Source: Nocardia panacis
GTDB taxonomy: Bacteria; Actinomycetota; Actinomycetes; Mycobacteriales; Mycobacteriaceae
Direction: 5' to 3'
Assembly (NCBI RefSeq): GCF_003598715.1
Contig: NZ_QZFU01000017.1
Location: forward strand, 85,421 to 149,420
Length of the DNA: 64,000 nucleotides
Below the pieces are notes generated by a model. The model saw only the letters and a program-made list of their open reading frames with translations, ran no database searches and was not told the DNA's origin. The translations under genes and the position numbers were made by a program. Below, one piece after another: positions 18,154 through 26,068 of the stretch (position 1 is its first letter; each line of letters opens with the position of its first letter).

Positions 18154-18735
18154 ATGCGCAACAGGATGGTGTTGATCCCCGCCGCGACAGCGACACTGCT
18201 CGCGGCACTGCTCGCGGGCTGCGGCAGCGGATCGAACACACAGGCCACGACCACCACGGCCACGGCGGCGGGAGCACCCGCCGCACCCATCGGCGACCTG
18301 CGGGACGCGCAGGCCAAGGACGCCAAAGCGGGCAGCGGGGCGGCGCTCACCGTCACCGATATCGGCATCGAACACCATCAGGGCTTCGACCGGATCGTCT
18401 TCCAACTCGGCGGCGCCGGCACCCCCGGCTGGCATGTCGGCTACACCGACAAGGCGGTCCAGGACGGCAGCGGGAAAACCTTCGACATCACCGGGAAATC
18501 ACTGCTCGAGGTGAAGATCCTCGGCGCGGCCTACCCGTTCGACACCAAGGTCGCGGCCTACTCCGGACCCAATCCGACCTCCAGCGCGGAGGCGCCCGCC
18601 ATCGCCGGGGTGTATCAGGCCGCCGTCTACGAAGGGGCGAGTCAGGGCTTCATCGCCCTCACCGGCGACCGGCCCAAATTCGCGGTCGGCCCGCAGACCG
18701 ATCCCGACCGCGTGGTCATCGATATCGCGAACTGA
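18154..18735 (+). CDS. Lipoprotein with AMIN-like domain
   Basis: 193 aa. A lipobox (LLAALLAGCGSGS) is followed by a Thr/Ala linker and a ~130-residue beta-rich domain. This has the actinobacterial AMIN-like pattern: VTDIGIEHHQGFDRIVFQLGGAGTPGWHVGYTD, then LLEVKILGAAYPFD, and RPKFAVGPQTDPDRVVIDIAN at the end. AMIN domains often bind peptidoglycan, so a cell-wall-facing role is plausible. It is the first of a run of small exported proteins. Confidence 0.78.
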   Translation: MRNRMVLIPAATATLLAALLAGCGSGSNTQATTTTATAAGAPAAPIGDLRDAQAKDAKAGSGAALTVTDIGIEHHQGFDRIVFQLGGAGTPGWHVGYTDKAVQDGSGKTFDITGKSLLEVKILGAAYPFDTKVAAYSGPNPTSSAEAPAIAGVYQAAVYEGASQGFIALTGDRPKFAVGPQTDPDRVVIDIAN

Positions 18736-18771
18736 CCGCCATACGGGTGCGGGGTATTTCCCCTCGGCGGA

Positions 18772-18777
18772 TAGAAT
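18772..18777 (+). promoter_or_regulatory. -10 box of the DUF6153 gene
   Basis: TAGAAT lies 7 nt before GTG 18785, consistent with a leaderless transcript. Confidence 0.6.
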
Positions 18778-18784
18778 CGCCGCC

Positions 18785-19327
18785 GTGCCCGCATCGCCTC
18801 GCTCCACCCGCGCATTCGGCTTGGTCCGACTGCTCGCGATGTTGGCGCTGCTGATCGGTGTGATCGGTATGCACGCGGGGGTTTACGCGATCACGTCGCA
18901 TGGCCACCATGTGACGCAGCGGTCCAATGGGCACCCGATGGCGGGTGAAACCGACGCACCAATGGGCGCGCATCATGGGCCTGCCGGCGAACCCACCTCG
19001 GCCGGTGCCGCCGCAAGACAGCCTGCGGCATTCGATACCGCGCCGGCGAGCGCGGCCGTGCGCGATCACGATTCGACGCAGCCGACAGCGGTGCGGCAAC
19101 TCGATTGCGAGGCGGGCGGCTGCGATATCGCGCACGGCGCGCACCATGCCTGTGTATTCGTGCTGTCGGCGCTGGAGCTGGTTATCGGGCTCGTCCTGCT
19201 CGGCTGGCTCGCGGTCGATCGGCCGGAAACGACTTCCCCGCTCCCCCGGTACTGGCGGATCCGGCGCGGCAGGCCGCCGCCGTGGACCGTGCTCTCCCTG
19301 TCGCAATTGTCGATCCTGCGGATCTGA
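18785..19327 (+). CDS. DUF6153-like His-rich membrane protein
   Basis: 180 aa. Transmembrane segment 1 (LLAMLALLIGVIGMHAGVYAI) leads into an extracytoplasmic loop rich in His and Met (SHGHHVTQRSNGHPMAGE, MGAHHGP). A conserved Cys pair and a second transmembrane segment follow (CEAGGCDIAHGAHHACVFVLSALELVIGLVLLG), and it ends PPPWTVLSLSQLSILRI. This matches actinobacterial proteins I recall as DUF6153, usually next to DUF305 genes and copper or metal functions. The His/Met-rich loop suggests metal binding. The start is GTG. Confidence 0.75.
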   Translation: MPASPRSTRAFGLVRLLAMLALLIGVIGMHAGVYAITSHGHHVTQRSNGHPMAGETDAPMGAHHGPAGEPTSAGAAARQPAAFDTAPASAAVRDHDSTQPTAVRQLDCEAGGCDIAHGAHHACVFVLSALELVIGLVLLGWLAVDRPETTSPLPRYWRIRRGRPPPWTVLSLSQLSILRI

Positions 19328-19416
19328 TGGGCCTGCGCGCCCGCACTGTCGTTGTGCGCGTGCGCGTTTCCCCGACTCATTCCGCACTGCTCGATGATTA
19401 CCCAAGGAGTCCGAAC

Positions 19417-20013
19417 ATGTTCGTCGCTCGCACACGTATCGCCATTGTCTCGGCCGCCGTCGCCACCGTCGCGCTCACAGCGGGTTGCGGTGACAAAACC
19501 GAGAGCAAACCCATGTCCGGGATGGACCACGGCACGACCTCGACCGCCGCCGCCCGCACCGATTTCAATGACGCCGATGTGACCTTTCTACAAATGATGT
19601 ACCCGCATCACGCCCAGGCCGTCGAGATGGCGCAACTGGTGCCGAACCACAGCCAGAATCCGCAGTTGCGGACCCTGGCCGCCAATGTCGAGGCGGCCCA
19701 GGCGCCCGAGATGAAGCAGATCACCACCCTGCTGCAGAGCTTCGGCAAGCCCGCACCGTCCGCCGGGGGGCATTCGGGCCACACCATGTCGGGCATGATG
19801 ACGCCCGATCAGATGACCGCGTTGGGCGCGGCCACCGGCCCGGATTTCGACCGGCAGTGGCTGACCATGATGATCGACCACCACACCGGCGCGCTGACCA
19901 TGGCGCGCGATGAACTGGCGGGCGGGGTCAATCCCGAGGCCAGGACGTTGGCCACCAATATCGTGGCCGACCAGCAGAAGGAGATCGACACCATGCGGGG
20001 CATGCTCCGCTGA
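19417..20013 (+). CDS. DUF305 lipoprotein
   Basis: 198 aa. A lipobox (ALTAGCGDK) is followed by a Met/His-rich linker and a DUF305 four-helix domain. The domain has the duplicated metal-binding motif TFLQMMYPHHAQAVEMAQL and LTMMIDHHTGALTMARDEL. It has the fold of ferritin-like and copper-associated exported proteins. AAGGAG lies 8 nt before the ATG. It lies 89 nt after DUF6153 on the same strand, so probably the same transcript and a shared metal-handling role. Confidence 0.88.
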   Translation: MFVARTRIAIVSAAVATVALTAGCGDKTESKPMSGMDHGTTSTAAARTDFNDADVTFLQMMYPHHAQAVEMAQLVPNHSQNPQLRTLAANVEAAQAPEMKQITTLLQSFGKPAPSAGGHSGHTMSGMMTPDQMTALGAATGPDFDRQWLTMMIDHHTGALTMARDELAGGVNPEARTLATNIVADQQKEIDTMRGMLR

Positions 20014-20019
20014 ACCCGC

Positions 20020-20059
20020 CCGTCGACCGGGATCGGCTCTCGCCGGTCCCGGTCGACGG
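20020..20059 (+). terminator. Hairpin terminator after the DUF305 gene
   Basis: A 13-bp perfect stem (CCGTCGACCGGGA with TCCCGGTCGACGG) and a 14-nt loop, 6 nt after the DUF305 stop. Confidence 0.8.
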
Positions 20060-20176
20060 CCTGCCCATGGATAATGAGACAGGCGCGCACCGCGTCCACG
20101 TGACCAAGTAACGTCGAACGGTCCTGGATTTACGGGTGGCCACGGCCGGACCGCCCGCGGGGAGATAGGGATCAGC

Positions 20177-20716
20177 ATGCGAGGACTGGAACGGGCCGGA
20201 CTGCTCGCCGCGGCGGCGGCGACCGCGGCCGGGATCATGATCATCGGAGCCTGCTCGAAGCAGGTCCCCGGAAATGCCCAGGTCAACCGGGCCGATTTGG
20301 CCTCATACGCCGCGGATGTCACCTCGTCCTCCGTCGCCGCCTCCTCCTCGAAAGCGGCAAGCATCGAGCGGGCCGCGGTCACGGCGTGCAACGCCTTCCG
20401 CGACGCGCACGAGGCCACGGTGAATGTCTTCAACGACTACATCGATGCCAGCAACACCAATGCCCCCGACCAGAACAGCAAGGCCGATGCCGCCGTCGCC
20501 GCGCTGCGCGATACGGCGGGCAAGGTCGGCAAGCAGCTCACCAAGGATGTGCCGCCCGACGTCTCCGGCGCGCTGCAGACCTACCGCGACGACATCTCCG
20601 CACTCGCCGACACCCTGGCGCACCGGGCCGACACCGATACCCTCAACGGCGCCATCGACAAGTTCAACGGCACCAAGGACCGAACCCTCGCCGCCTGCCG
20701 CCCGCACGGGCGTTGA
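20177..20716 (+). CDS. Lipoprotein of unknown function
   Basis: 179 aa. The signal peptide ends in a lipobox (MIIGACSKQVPG). A ~150-residue, predicted all-helical mature domain follows, with no transmembrane segment (SSKAASIERAAVTACNAFRDAHEATVNVFNDYIDASN, ALQTYRDDISALADTLAHRAD). Two conserved-looking Cys remain (VTACNAF and LAACRPHG). AGGGA lies 5 nt before the ATG. No domain name is recognised. Confidence 0.75.
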   Translation: MRGLERAGLLAAAAATAAGIMIIGACSKQVPGNAQVNRADLASYAADVTSSSVAASSSKAASIERAAVTACNAFRDAHEATVNVFNDYIDASNTNAPDQNSKADAAVAALRDTAGKVGKQLTKDVPPDVSGALQTYRDDISALADTLAHRADTDTLNGAIDKFNGTKDRTLAACRPHGR

Positions 20717-20750
20717 CGCGCGAATCTCCCCGGCGTCCTTGAACTCTCGC

Positions 20751-20846
20751 TTACTTCCGTCCGCGCAGCACCAGGACGGCGATCCCGGCCGCGCCTGCGA
20801 CGATCAGACCGATCACGACGCCGATTCCGGACAAGATGAAATCCAT
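20751..20846 (-). CDS. 31-aa single-pass membrane micropeptide
   Basis: A short ORF starting MDFILSGIGVVIGLIVAG, essentially one transmembrane helix followed by a basic RGRK tail. The start is supported by TACCAT on the minus strand exactly 6 nt upstream (20853-20858), the same leaderless geometry as neighbouring genes. Longer in-frame extensions upstream are Arg-rich and not protein-like. Function is unknown. Confidence 0.5.
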   Translation of the reverse strand: MDFILSGIGVVIGLIVAGAAGIAVLVLRGRK

Positions 20847-20852
20847 GAATCG

Positions 20853-20858
20853 ATGGTA
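20853..20858 (-). promoter_or_regulatory. -10 box of the 31-aa micropeptide gene
   Basis: TACCAT on the minus strand, 6 nt before the ATG, with no Shine-Dalgarno sequence between. Confidence 0.4.
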
Positions 20859-21075
20859 GGCCGCATTCGCGGCGCAGGTGCGACGCTTTCGCTCGATGAC
20901 GGTCGGGCCTCGGCGGGTTGCCCGCCGTCGGGCGCGTCGGATTCCTTCCGCGCGTGCGGATTTCGCCAACCGGCTCAGTACACGGCGTAGCAGCGGCGGC
21001 ACGGAAGACCCGCACCGCCGCCGACGATTTCGCGCGGACTGCCCGCGAACCGCCTTGGGATGAACTGTCTTCGAT

Positions 21076-22836
21076 TCAGCCCATGATGGACTGCACCACC
21101 TTGACCCCGACCAGTATCACCGCGATGACGAGATACCCGCGCAGGGCGATCATGCCCGCCATGCGCACCGGGGAGAAGGCCGGACGCTCGAGGGTGTCCA
21201 AAGCCGGTGTGCGCCAAGCGTCGCGGTCGGCCTCCAGAATGGCCTTGCGCTCGGCGCGGCTCAGCTCGATGTCATCGATCGCCTCGACCTCGTCCGGATC
21301 CAGATTGCCGAGTTCCTTGGCGGTCTGCTCGGTGGCCCTGCGCTCGGCCCGCCGCCGGGCGAACCAGATGCCGATACCGCCCAGCAGACCGACCAGCGCG
21401 CCGACACCGAAGCCGATCTCCAGGGTGGAGGTGGCCAGGTTCGGGAAGAAGGTGGCCGCGGTGAGCGCCAGCGACAGCAGTACCAGCGACCACACGATGA
21501 CACCGGCGATGATGTTCTGCCGCATCGTATTCACCCACGGCCCGAGCACCGCCTTGTCATTGCAGAGCAGTACCAGGAATACCGTCGCCGAGGGCAGCAG
21601 CACACCGGCCAGCGCCTGCACGCCCTGGGTCAGCAGGCCGAGCACGTGGTCCGGGCTGAAGGAGACGGCAGCCGCCACACCGAGCAGCGCCGCGTAGCCG
21701 ACGTAGAACATCGGGGCCTCGGTGATCTTCCAGTGCAGCGAATGCCGCTTGCCCAGAGTATCGCCGAGGGTGTAGGTGGTGGCGAGGCCGACGGCGTTCG
21801 CACCGATCAGCGAGGCGTCGAGCAGCAGGATGGCGAACAGCGCGCCCACGGTGTGACCCATATTGTCGCGCAGGGCCGTGGCGACCGCGCCCGCGTCGGT
21901 GAAATTGCCGATGGCATCGGTGCCCGCCAAACCGAAGGCGGCGGCGGCCATGATCGCGACCGCGCCGAGCATCACCACGACGATGCCGACCCACAGGTCG
22001 ATCCGCTCGTAACGGATCCAGCGCGGGGTGATGCGCTTGTCGACGACATTGGACTGCTGGAAGAACAACTGCCACGGCGCGACTGTGGTGCCGACGATGG
22101 CGACGATCAGCAGCAGCAGGGTGGAGTTCAAACCGCCGGGGAACGAGGGGATCACACCCTTGGCGGTCTCGGACACGCTGGGGTGCACCATGAATGCCAG
22201 CGGGAACATGACGATATTGATCGCGATCAGCGCGAACAGGAAACGCTCCCAGCGCCGGAACGAACCGCCCGCCACCACGGCGAACAGCAGCACCGCGGCC
22301 AACGGCACCGAGATGCCCTTGGGCAGACCGAAGTACCCCAATGCCATTGACACACCGATGAATTCGGTGACGATGGTCAACGCGTTGACGACGAACAGGT
22401 CCCCGACGCTGAACGCGCCCCAGAACTTGCCGAATCGGGCGAAGATCAGCCGGGCATGACCGACGCCCGCGACGGCGCCGAGCCGGACGACCATCTCCTG
22501 GTTGACGTAGAGCACCGGAATCAACAGCAGCAGTGTCCAAACCAGCGCCATGCCGTAGTTCTGACCGGCCTGGGCGTAGGTGGCCACACCGCCCGCGTCA
22601 TTGTCGCCGACCATGACGATGAGGCCGGGACCGATGATGGCCAGCAGCATCCGAAAGCGCTGCAGGCGGGTGCGTCCCTCCAGGGTGTCGTGCTGCTTGA
22701 TGGTGCCGAGCGCGCCGACGATATCGCCGACATGCGCCGAGTCCAGTGCGGCGGGTGCGCCATCGGTCGGCGCCACGGTGGCCGTGGCGGAGTTGGTGCG
22801 GCGGTTCCCGCCGTTCGAGAAGAAGGCCATGGCCAT
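21076..22836 (-). CDS. NRAMP-related divalent metal transporter, probable Mg2+ importer
   Basis: 586 aa with eleven or so transmembrane segments of the SLC11 fold. It has an extra ~60-residue N-terminus and a ~100-residue charged cytoplasmic tail. The metal site is not that of a Mn/Fe NRAMP. The TM1 DPGN motif reads GDNDAGG (77-83). In TM6 the canonical MPHN is APWQ (253-256), so the transition-metal-selective Met is Ala. Loss of that Met is characteristic of NRAMP-related magnesium transporters. An upstream M-box supports Mg2+ strongly. ATG at 22836 or 22830 both have usable ribosome sites. It is preceded by a 57-aa gene on the same leader. Confidence 0.88.
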   Translation of the reverse strand: MAMAFFSNGGNRRTNSATATVAPTDGAPAALDSAHVGDIVGALGTIKQHDTLEGRTRLQRFRMLLAIIGPGLIVMVGDNDAGGVATYAQAGQNYGMALVWTLLLLIPVLYVNQEMVVRLGAVAGVGHARLIFARFGKFWGAFSVGDLFVVNALTIVTEFIGVSMALGYFGLPKGISVPLAAVLLFAVVAGGSFRRWERFLFALIAINIVMFPLAFMVHPSVSETAKGVIPSFPGGLNSTLLLLIVAIVGTTVAPWQLFFQQSNVVDKRITPRWIRYERIDLWVGIVVVMLGAVAIMAAAAFGLAGTDAIGNFTDAGAVATALRDNMGHTVGALFAILLLDASLIGANAVGLATTYTLGDTLGKRHSLHWKITEAPMFYVGYAALLGVAAAVSFSPDHVLGLLTQGVQALAGVLLPSATVFLVLLCNDKAVLGPWVNTMRQNIIAGVIVWSLVLLSLALTAATFFPNLATSTLEIGFGVGALVGLLGGIGIWFARRRAERRATEQTAKELGNLDPDEVEAIDDIELSRAERKAILEADRDAWRTPALDTLERPAFSPVRMAGMIALRGYLVIAVILVGVKVVQSIMG

Positions 22837-22916
22837 TCCCTCGCTTCCTGAATTTTATTGCCGCACAACGGCAATGGTGGAACTTCGGCTGCTCGTTCGA
22901 CGCCGGTGTCGACAGA

Positions 22917-23090
22917 TCAGTAGGTGGTGTGGCCGCCGAGGGAGGCGGTGAATACGGCCTGGCGGCCGCAGCTGGCACGCAGATTGACCCGCTCCTGCGC
23001 GGTGAGGGTGTGCCGGGCGCGGTAGCGCCGGGCCGACTCGCCGAGTACGGCGAACAGGGAAACCTGACCGGGAAATGCGATCATTGCCAT
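22917..23090 (-). CDS. 57-aa protein between the M-box and the NRAMP-related gene
   Basis: ATG at 23090 has CAGGAG 6 nt upstream, a good ribosome site. The product starts MAMIAFPGQVSLFAVLGESARRY and has a basic middle (RRYRARHTLTAQERVNLRASCGR) and one Cys. It has no clear transmembrane helix beyond a weak N-terminal hydrophobic patch. It is the first ORF after the riboswitch and 80 nt ahead of the transporter. It could be a structural or regulatory small protein for Mg uptake, or a leader peptide; no homology is recalled. Confidence 0.55.
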   Translation of the reverse strand: MAMIAFPGQVSLFAVLGESARRYRARHTLTAQERVNLRASCGRQAVFTASLGGHTTY

Positions 23091-23425
23091 AACGGAACTC
23101 CTGACGGAATCTGAGCGAAAAACCTCAGCCGCCACAACCGTTTTCGGGCACCGCGAAATAACCGAGAACCACGAAAGGTCGAATCCGCACCGGGGCAGCA
23201 GAAAATGCGGCCTCGTGGATCGACAAAGGGTGATTTCGGTATGTCAGGCGGTGATCAGGCCGCAGCAAGCTGGGAACGACGTGGATATTCGAACCGGACT
23301 CGGATACGGACTATCGCCGGACTTCATGTCGTCTCCCACCTCCTTGCTGCCGAGACGCACGCGCGCGTCGCTGTTCCCTCTGGGTCAGACCAGGAATGAC
23401 AGGGAGGCCGCGCCGAAAGTGCGAG
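23091..23425 (-). other. Leader between M-box 1 and the 57-aa ORF
   Basis: About 335 nt of untranslated leader. No convincing ORF. I did not find an unambiguous hairpin plus T-run, so whether the riboswitch acts by termination, Rho access or translation cannot be decided here. Confidence 0.4.
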
Positions 23426-23598
23426 GCAGGCACCCCTCTCGTCAGAGCTTCGGCACTGCACGACGTATCCCCTTGCGGGGGAAGCCACTTCGGATCGCCC
23501 CTTAATCCGGAACGATCTGTCCTGACCCTGGGCGTCTCTCGACGTCGTGGGATCAGTGGCCTGTGTTCGTACAGGAGCCTCGCCTAGCGAGGTGCTGA
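23426..23598 (-). promoter_or_regulatory. M-box (ykoK) magnesium riboswitch 1, upstream of the NRAMP-related gene
   Basis: Read on the minus strand it contains the conserved M-box core blocks in order: CGCTAGGCGAGGCTCCTGTA, CACAGGCCACTGATC, the invariant GTCGAGAGACGCCC, the hairpin around GGATTAAGG, the conserved AAGTGGCTT, then GCAGTGCCGAAGCTCTGACGAG closing with P1. It is ~80 percent identical by eye to the second copy 1.4 kb away. M-boxes bind Mg2+ and shut off downstream expression when Mg2+ is plentiful. The direction matches the NRAMP-related operon. Confidence 0.92.
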
Positions 23599-23605
23599 CT
23601 CAAAA

Positions 23606-23634
23606 ATGTTGCACCCACATTGAATATTTGTCAA
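23606..23634 (-). promoter_or_regulatory. Promoter of the M-box 1 transcript
   Basis: On the minus strand TTGACA (23629-23634), a 17-nt spacer, then CAACAT (23606-23611). The predicted start falls just before the riboswitch P1 strand. Confidence 0.55.
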
Positions 23635-23756
23635 ATCAATGCCGGTCGGTTCTCAATACATACGTAATAGGAATACGTATGCCCTGGCGATACCACCGGA
23701 TTCGTTCCGGCCGCGCCGGATGCGCGCGCGGCCGGAACGAAATTTTTCCGCTCGGA

Positions 23757-24464
23757 TCAGGCTTCGGCGGGCGCGGCCGGAGCCGGGGCCTCCGCCGCGG
23801 CGGCGGGCGGAGTATTGATCCGCTGGAAGAACTGGATGGCCGAGGCGATACCGACCGGCAGACCGAGGCCGATCATGCCCGCCGCCGCGCCGAGGGCGAT
23901 ACCCGCGGCGGCGCCCGCCACGCAGCCACCCGCCGCGCCGGGCAGGAAGATCGGCGGCATCAGCGCGGCGCCGACCACCGCACCCGCGACACAGCCGAGG
24001 GCCGCGCCGATAATGGTGCCGGTCAGCGTGCCGATTCCGGTGGCGAGACCGAACTGGTTGGCCGCCGCGCTCAACGCGTTGTCGAAGTCGGCCTGCGCGT
24101 CGACGGGCTGCAGCGCGGGGGTCTGAGCCGGGGTCGCGGTAGCCGGATCGACGCTCGGGGTCAGCACGGCGGTATTGCCGTCGATCTTGGCGGCGATCGG
24201 CCAGATCTTGTCGTCGAGACGGTAGCTCAGCGGCAGGGCGGCGGCGAGGCGGCCTTGACCATCGAGCACCTGGAACTGACCGTCGGCGGCGGCGAGCGAG
24301 CCGATATCGGTGGTCAACACGATGGTTTTGTCGACCACCTTGGCATCGTAGTGGATGCCAGGGGGCGCGGCCTGCTCGGGCGCGGCATTGGACTCGGGGA
24401 CAACGGCATTGAGCACGCCGAGCGCGACGGCGACACCCGCGGCCACGACAGTGAATTTCCTCAT
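23757..24464 (-). CDS. Secreted protein with C-terminal glycine-zipper hydrophobic domain, under M-box control
   Basis: 235 aa. A signal peptide is cleaved near SNAAPEQ. Residues ~35-110 form a beta-rich domain (IHYDAKVVDKTIVLTTDIGSLAAADGQFQVLDGQGRLAAALP). From ~130 to 215 lies a long Gly/Ala-rich hydrophobic region of glycine-zipper type (GTIIGAALGCVAGAVVGAAL, GCVAGAAAGIALGAAAGMIGLGLPVG), and the tail is Ala/Pro. Such domains form oligomeric membrane structures. ATG at 24464 has AAAGG about 10 nt upstream. The M-box 2 leader implies induction by low Mg2+. A cell-envelope Mg2+ channel or accessory is an inference. Confidence 0.78.
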   Translation of the reverse strand: MRKFTVVAAGVAVALGVLNAVVPESNAAPEQAAPPGIHYDAKVVDKTIVLTTDIGSLAAADGQFQVLDGQGRLAAALPLSYRLDDKIWPIAAKIDGNTAVLTPSVDPATATPAQTPALQPVDAQADFDNALSAAANQFGLATGIGTLTGTIIGAALGCVAGAVVGAALMPPIFLPGAAGGCVAGAAAGIALGAAAGMIGLGLPVGIASAIQFFQRINTPPAAAAEAPAPAAPAEA

Positions 24465-24824
24465 CAGATGAAAACCTTTGGTAATTGAACTGCGATTGGA
24501 CTGGGTCCGTGCGGCATGACCGGTCCACACCGGACGGCGTTCGGAGAATAACGTCCGACTATCCGAGTCGCGGCATGCGTATTTTTGTATGCGTATTTCG
24601 CGCAGCACAAATCGGCGATACATCGATATATATGCGTCGCCTGATACGGCGGTCGACTCAGTACTGCGATACGAAAAGGTATGCGCACCGCGACATGGAA
24701 CGACCACGACTCGGATGAGGTCTATCTCCGGGGGGCATCGGGCCTTCCTCACCTCCTCGGTGCCATGGCGCGCGGGGACGCCGGAACAGTGCGCATGAGG
24801 AGTCAACGGCGGGAAACCCGCTGG
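24465..24824 (-). other. Leader between M-box 2 and the secreted-protein gene
   Basis: About 360 nt. The downstream frame happens to be open back to 24806, but that stretch is Arg/Ser-rich, lacks family character and precedes the signal peptide, so it is read as untranslated. No clear intrinsic terminator was recognised. Confidence 0.4.
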
Positions 24825-24996
24825 TGAGCACCCCTCTCGTCAGAGCTTCGGCACTGTAGGACGTATCGCCGAATACGGCGAAGCCACTTGGGATCGCCCC
24901 TTAATCCGGGACGATCTGTCCTGATCTTGGGCGTCTCTCGACGTCGTCAGATCAGTGGCCTGTGTTCGTACAGGAGCCTCGCCTAGCGAGGTGCTT
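24825..24996 (-). promoter_or_regulatory. M-box (ykoK) magnesium riboswitch 2, upstream of the secreted-protein gene
   Basis: It has the same block order as M-box 1: CGCTAGGCGAGGCTCCTGTA, GTCGAGAGACGCCC, GGATTAAGGGGCGATC, AAGTGGCTTC, AGTGCCGAAGCTCTGACGAG. P1 is formed by AGCACC at the 5' end and GGGTGCT at the 3' end. The variable hairpin differs from copy 1 (CGCCGTATTCGGCG against CCCCGCAAGGGG) with compensating pairs, which argues for selection on structure rather than a recent identical copy. Confidence 0.92.
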
Positions 24997-25138
24997 ATTA
25001 CTTGTCGAATCCTTACACCCCGGAATTGGGAAGTCAATTCGGGGGCGAGATCCGATGTCGGGGGATTCGATCCGATCGATGGTCGGACGGATTTACCGCG
25101 ACTTCACTCGGCGCCGATAAAGTGATGCGCTCCACAAT

Positions 25139-26068
25139 CTATGGGGTATTGCGCCGAGCCACCCGCAAGTGGATCATGGCGGCCACCGCAGCGCCGTAGG
25201 CGAGGCTGGCCTCCTGTGGGCGCGCGGCCGGATAGTTCGAACGATGGGTGATGATCACGCCGTTGGGCAGCATGACGGTGCGATCCGGGACGACGCCCGC
25301 GCAATTTCCGCCCGACTTCGCGACCAGGTCCACGATCACCGTGCCCGAAGGGAGGGCGGCGAGGACGGTTTCGTCCAGCAGGACCGGGCCGCGTTCACCG
25401 CGCCGAACGGCTGCGCAAATGATGAGATCCGGTGTGGCGGTGAGTATTCGACACCGGGAACCGCTGAGAATGAAGTGGTCGGCGCCTGCCGCCGCGGCGA
25501 GTCGCGCCTGTTGCGGGCGGTTGCCCATGGCGATGATCTCGTCGCCGCCTTTCGCCCCCTCGGCGACGGCCGCCAAACCCGCCTGGCCGCATCCGATTAT
25601 CAGCGCGCGCACAGGGTTACGGTGATCGGCACCCGAGATCAGTTGCCGCCCCTCACTATACGCCACCGAGCCTGCGATACGACTCATGGCGGACAGCGCG
25701 TCGATCTCGGCCATATGATGCGGGACCGTCTCGAACCCAACGGATTCGATGGCGCGCTCGCTCAGTTCGGCAATGGCGGCGGCGCGGTGCATCGGATCCT
25801 GGAAGCCCAGGGTGACCGCACCGGGTCGCAGCGAATCCAATTGGTAGACAGGTGGTTTCACCCATGCGACGAGTTCGGCGCGCGCCAGGAGTTCGGATCG
25901 ATCGACGATCTCGGCTCCGGCGTCCCGATATCGCGCATCAGGGAATCCCGCCCGCGCACCCGCGGACCGCTCGACCAGGACCTCGCACCCGAGTTCGCGC
26001 ACTTGGTCGGGTGTGAGCGCCACCCGCCGCTCGGCAGGTGCCGTCTCACGCAGAACCCCGACAATCAT
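25139..26068 (-). CDS. Stand-alone AlaDH/PntA-like NAD(P)-dependent dehydrogenase
   Basis: 309 aa. The N-terminal AlaDh_PNT domain reads MIVGVLRETAPAERRVALTPDQV. The Arg of the substrate site and the Lys in WVKPPVY are present. The catalytic His of alanine dehydrogenase is not: that stretch reads VTLGFQDPMHR, closer to the PntA subunit. A Rossmann motif follows (ALIIGCGQAGLAAVAEG). No PntB or membrane partner is nearby, so it is not a transhydrogenase. ATG at 26068 overlaps the stop of the aminotransferase (ATGA). It probably reduces or oxidises an amino or imino acid made by the upstream enzyme (inference). Confidence 0.72.
   Translation of the reverse strand: MIVGVLRETAPAERRVALTPDQVRELGCEVLVERSAGARAGFPDARYRDAGAEIVDRSELLARAELVAWVKPPVYQLDSLRPGAVTLGFQDPMHRAAAIAELSERAIESVGFETVPHHMAEIDALSAMSRIAGSVAYSEGRQLISGADHRNPVRALIIGCGQAGLAAVAEGAKGGDEIIAMGNRPQQARLAAAAGADHFILSGSRCRILTATPDLIICAAVRRGERGPVLLDETVLAALPSGTVIVDLVAKSGGNCAGVVPDRTVMLPNGVIITHRSNYPAARPQEASLAYGAAVAAMIHLRVARRNTP

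Noticed and set aside
23757..24806. A 349-codon version of the secreted glycine-rich protein
   Set aside because: It would place a clear signal peptide internally and translate riboswitch leader; ATG 24464 gives a normal signal sequence.
23426..24996. The paired conserved leaders as T-boxes or cobalamin riboswitches
   Set aside because: The conserved blocks (CGAGGCTCCTGTA, GTCGAGAGACGCC) are those of the M-box; no T-box or B12-box motif is present.
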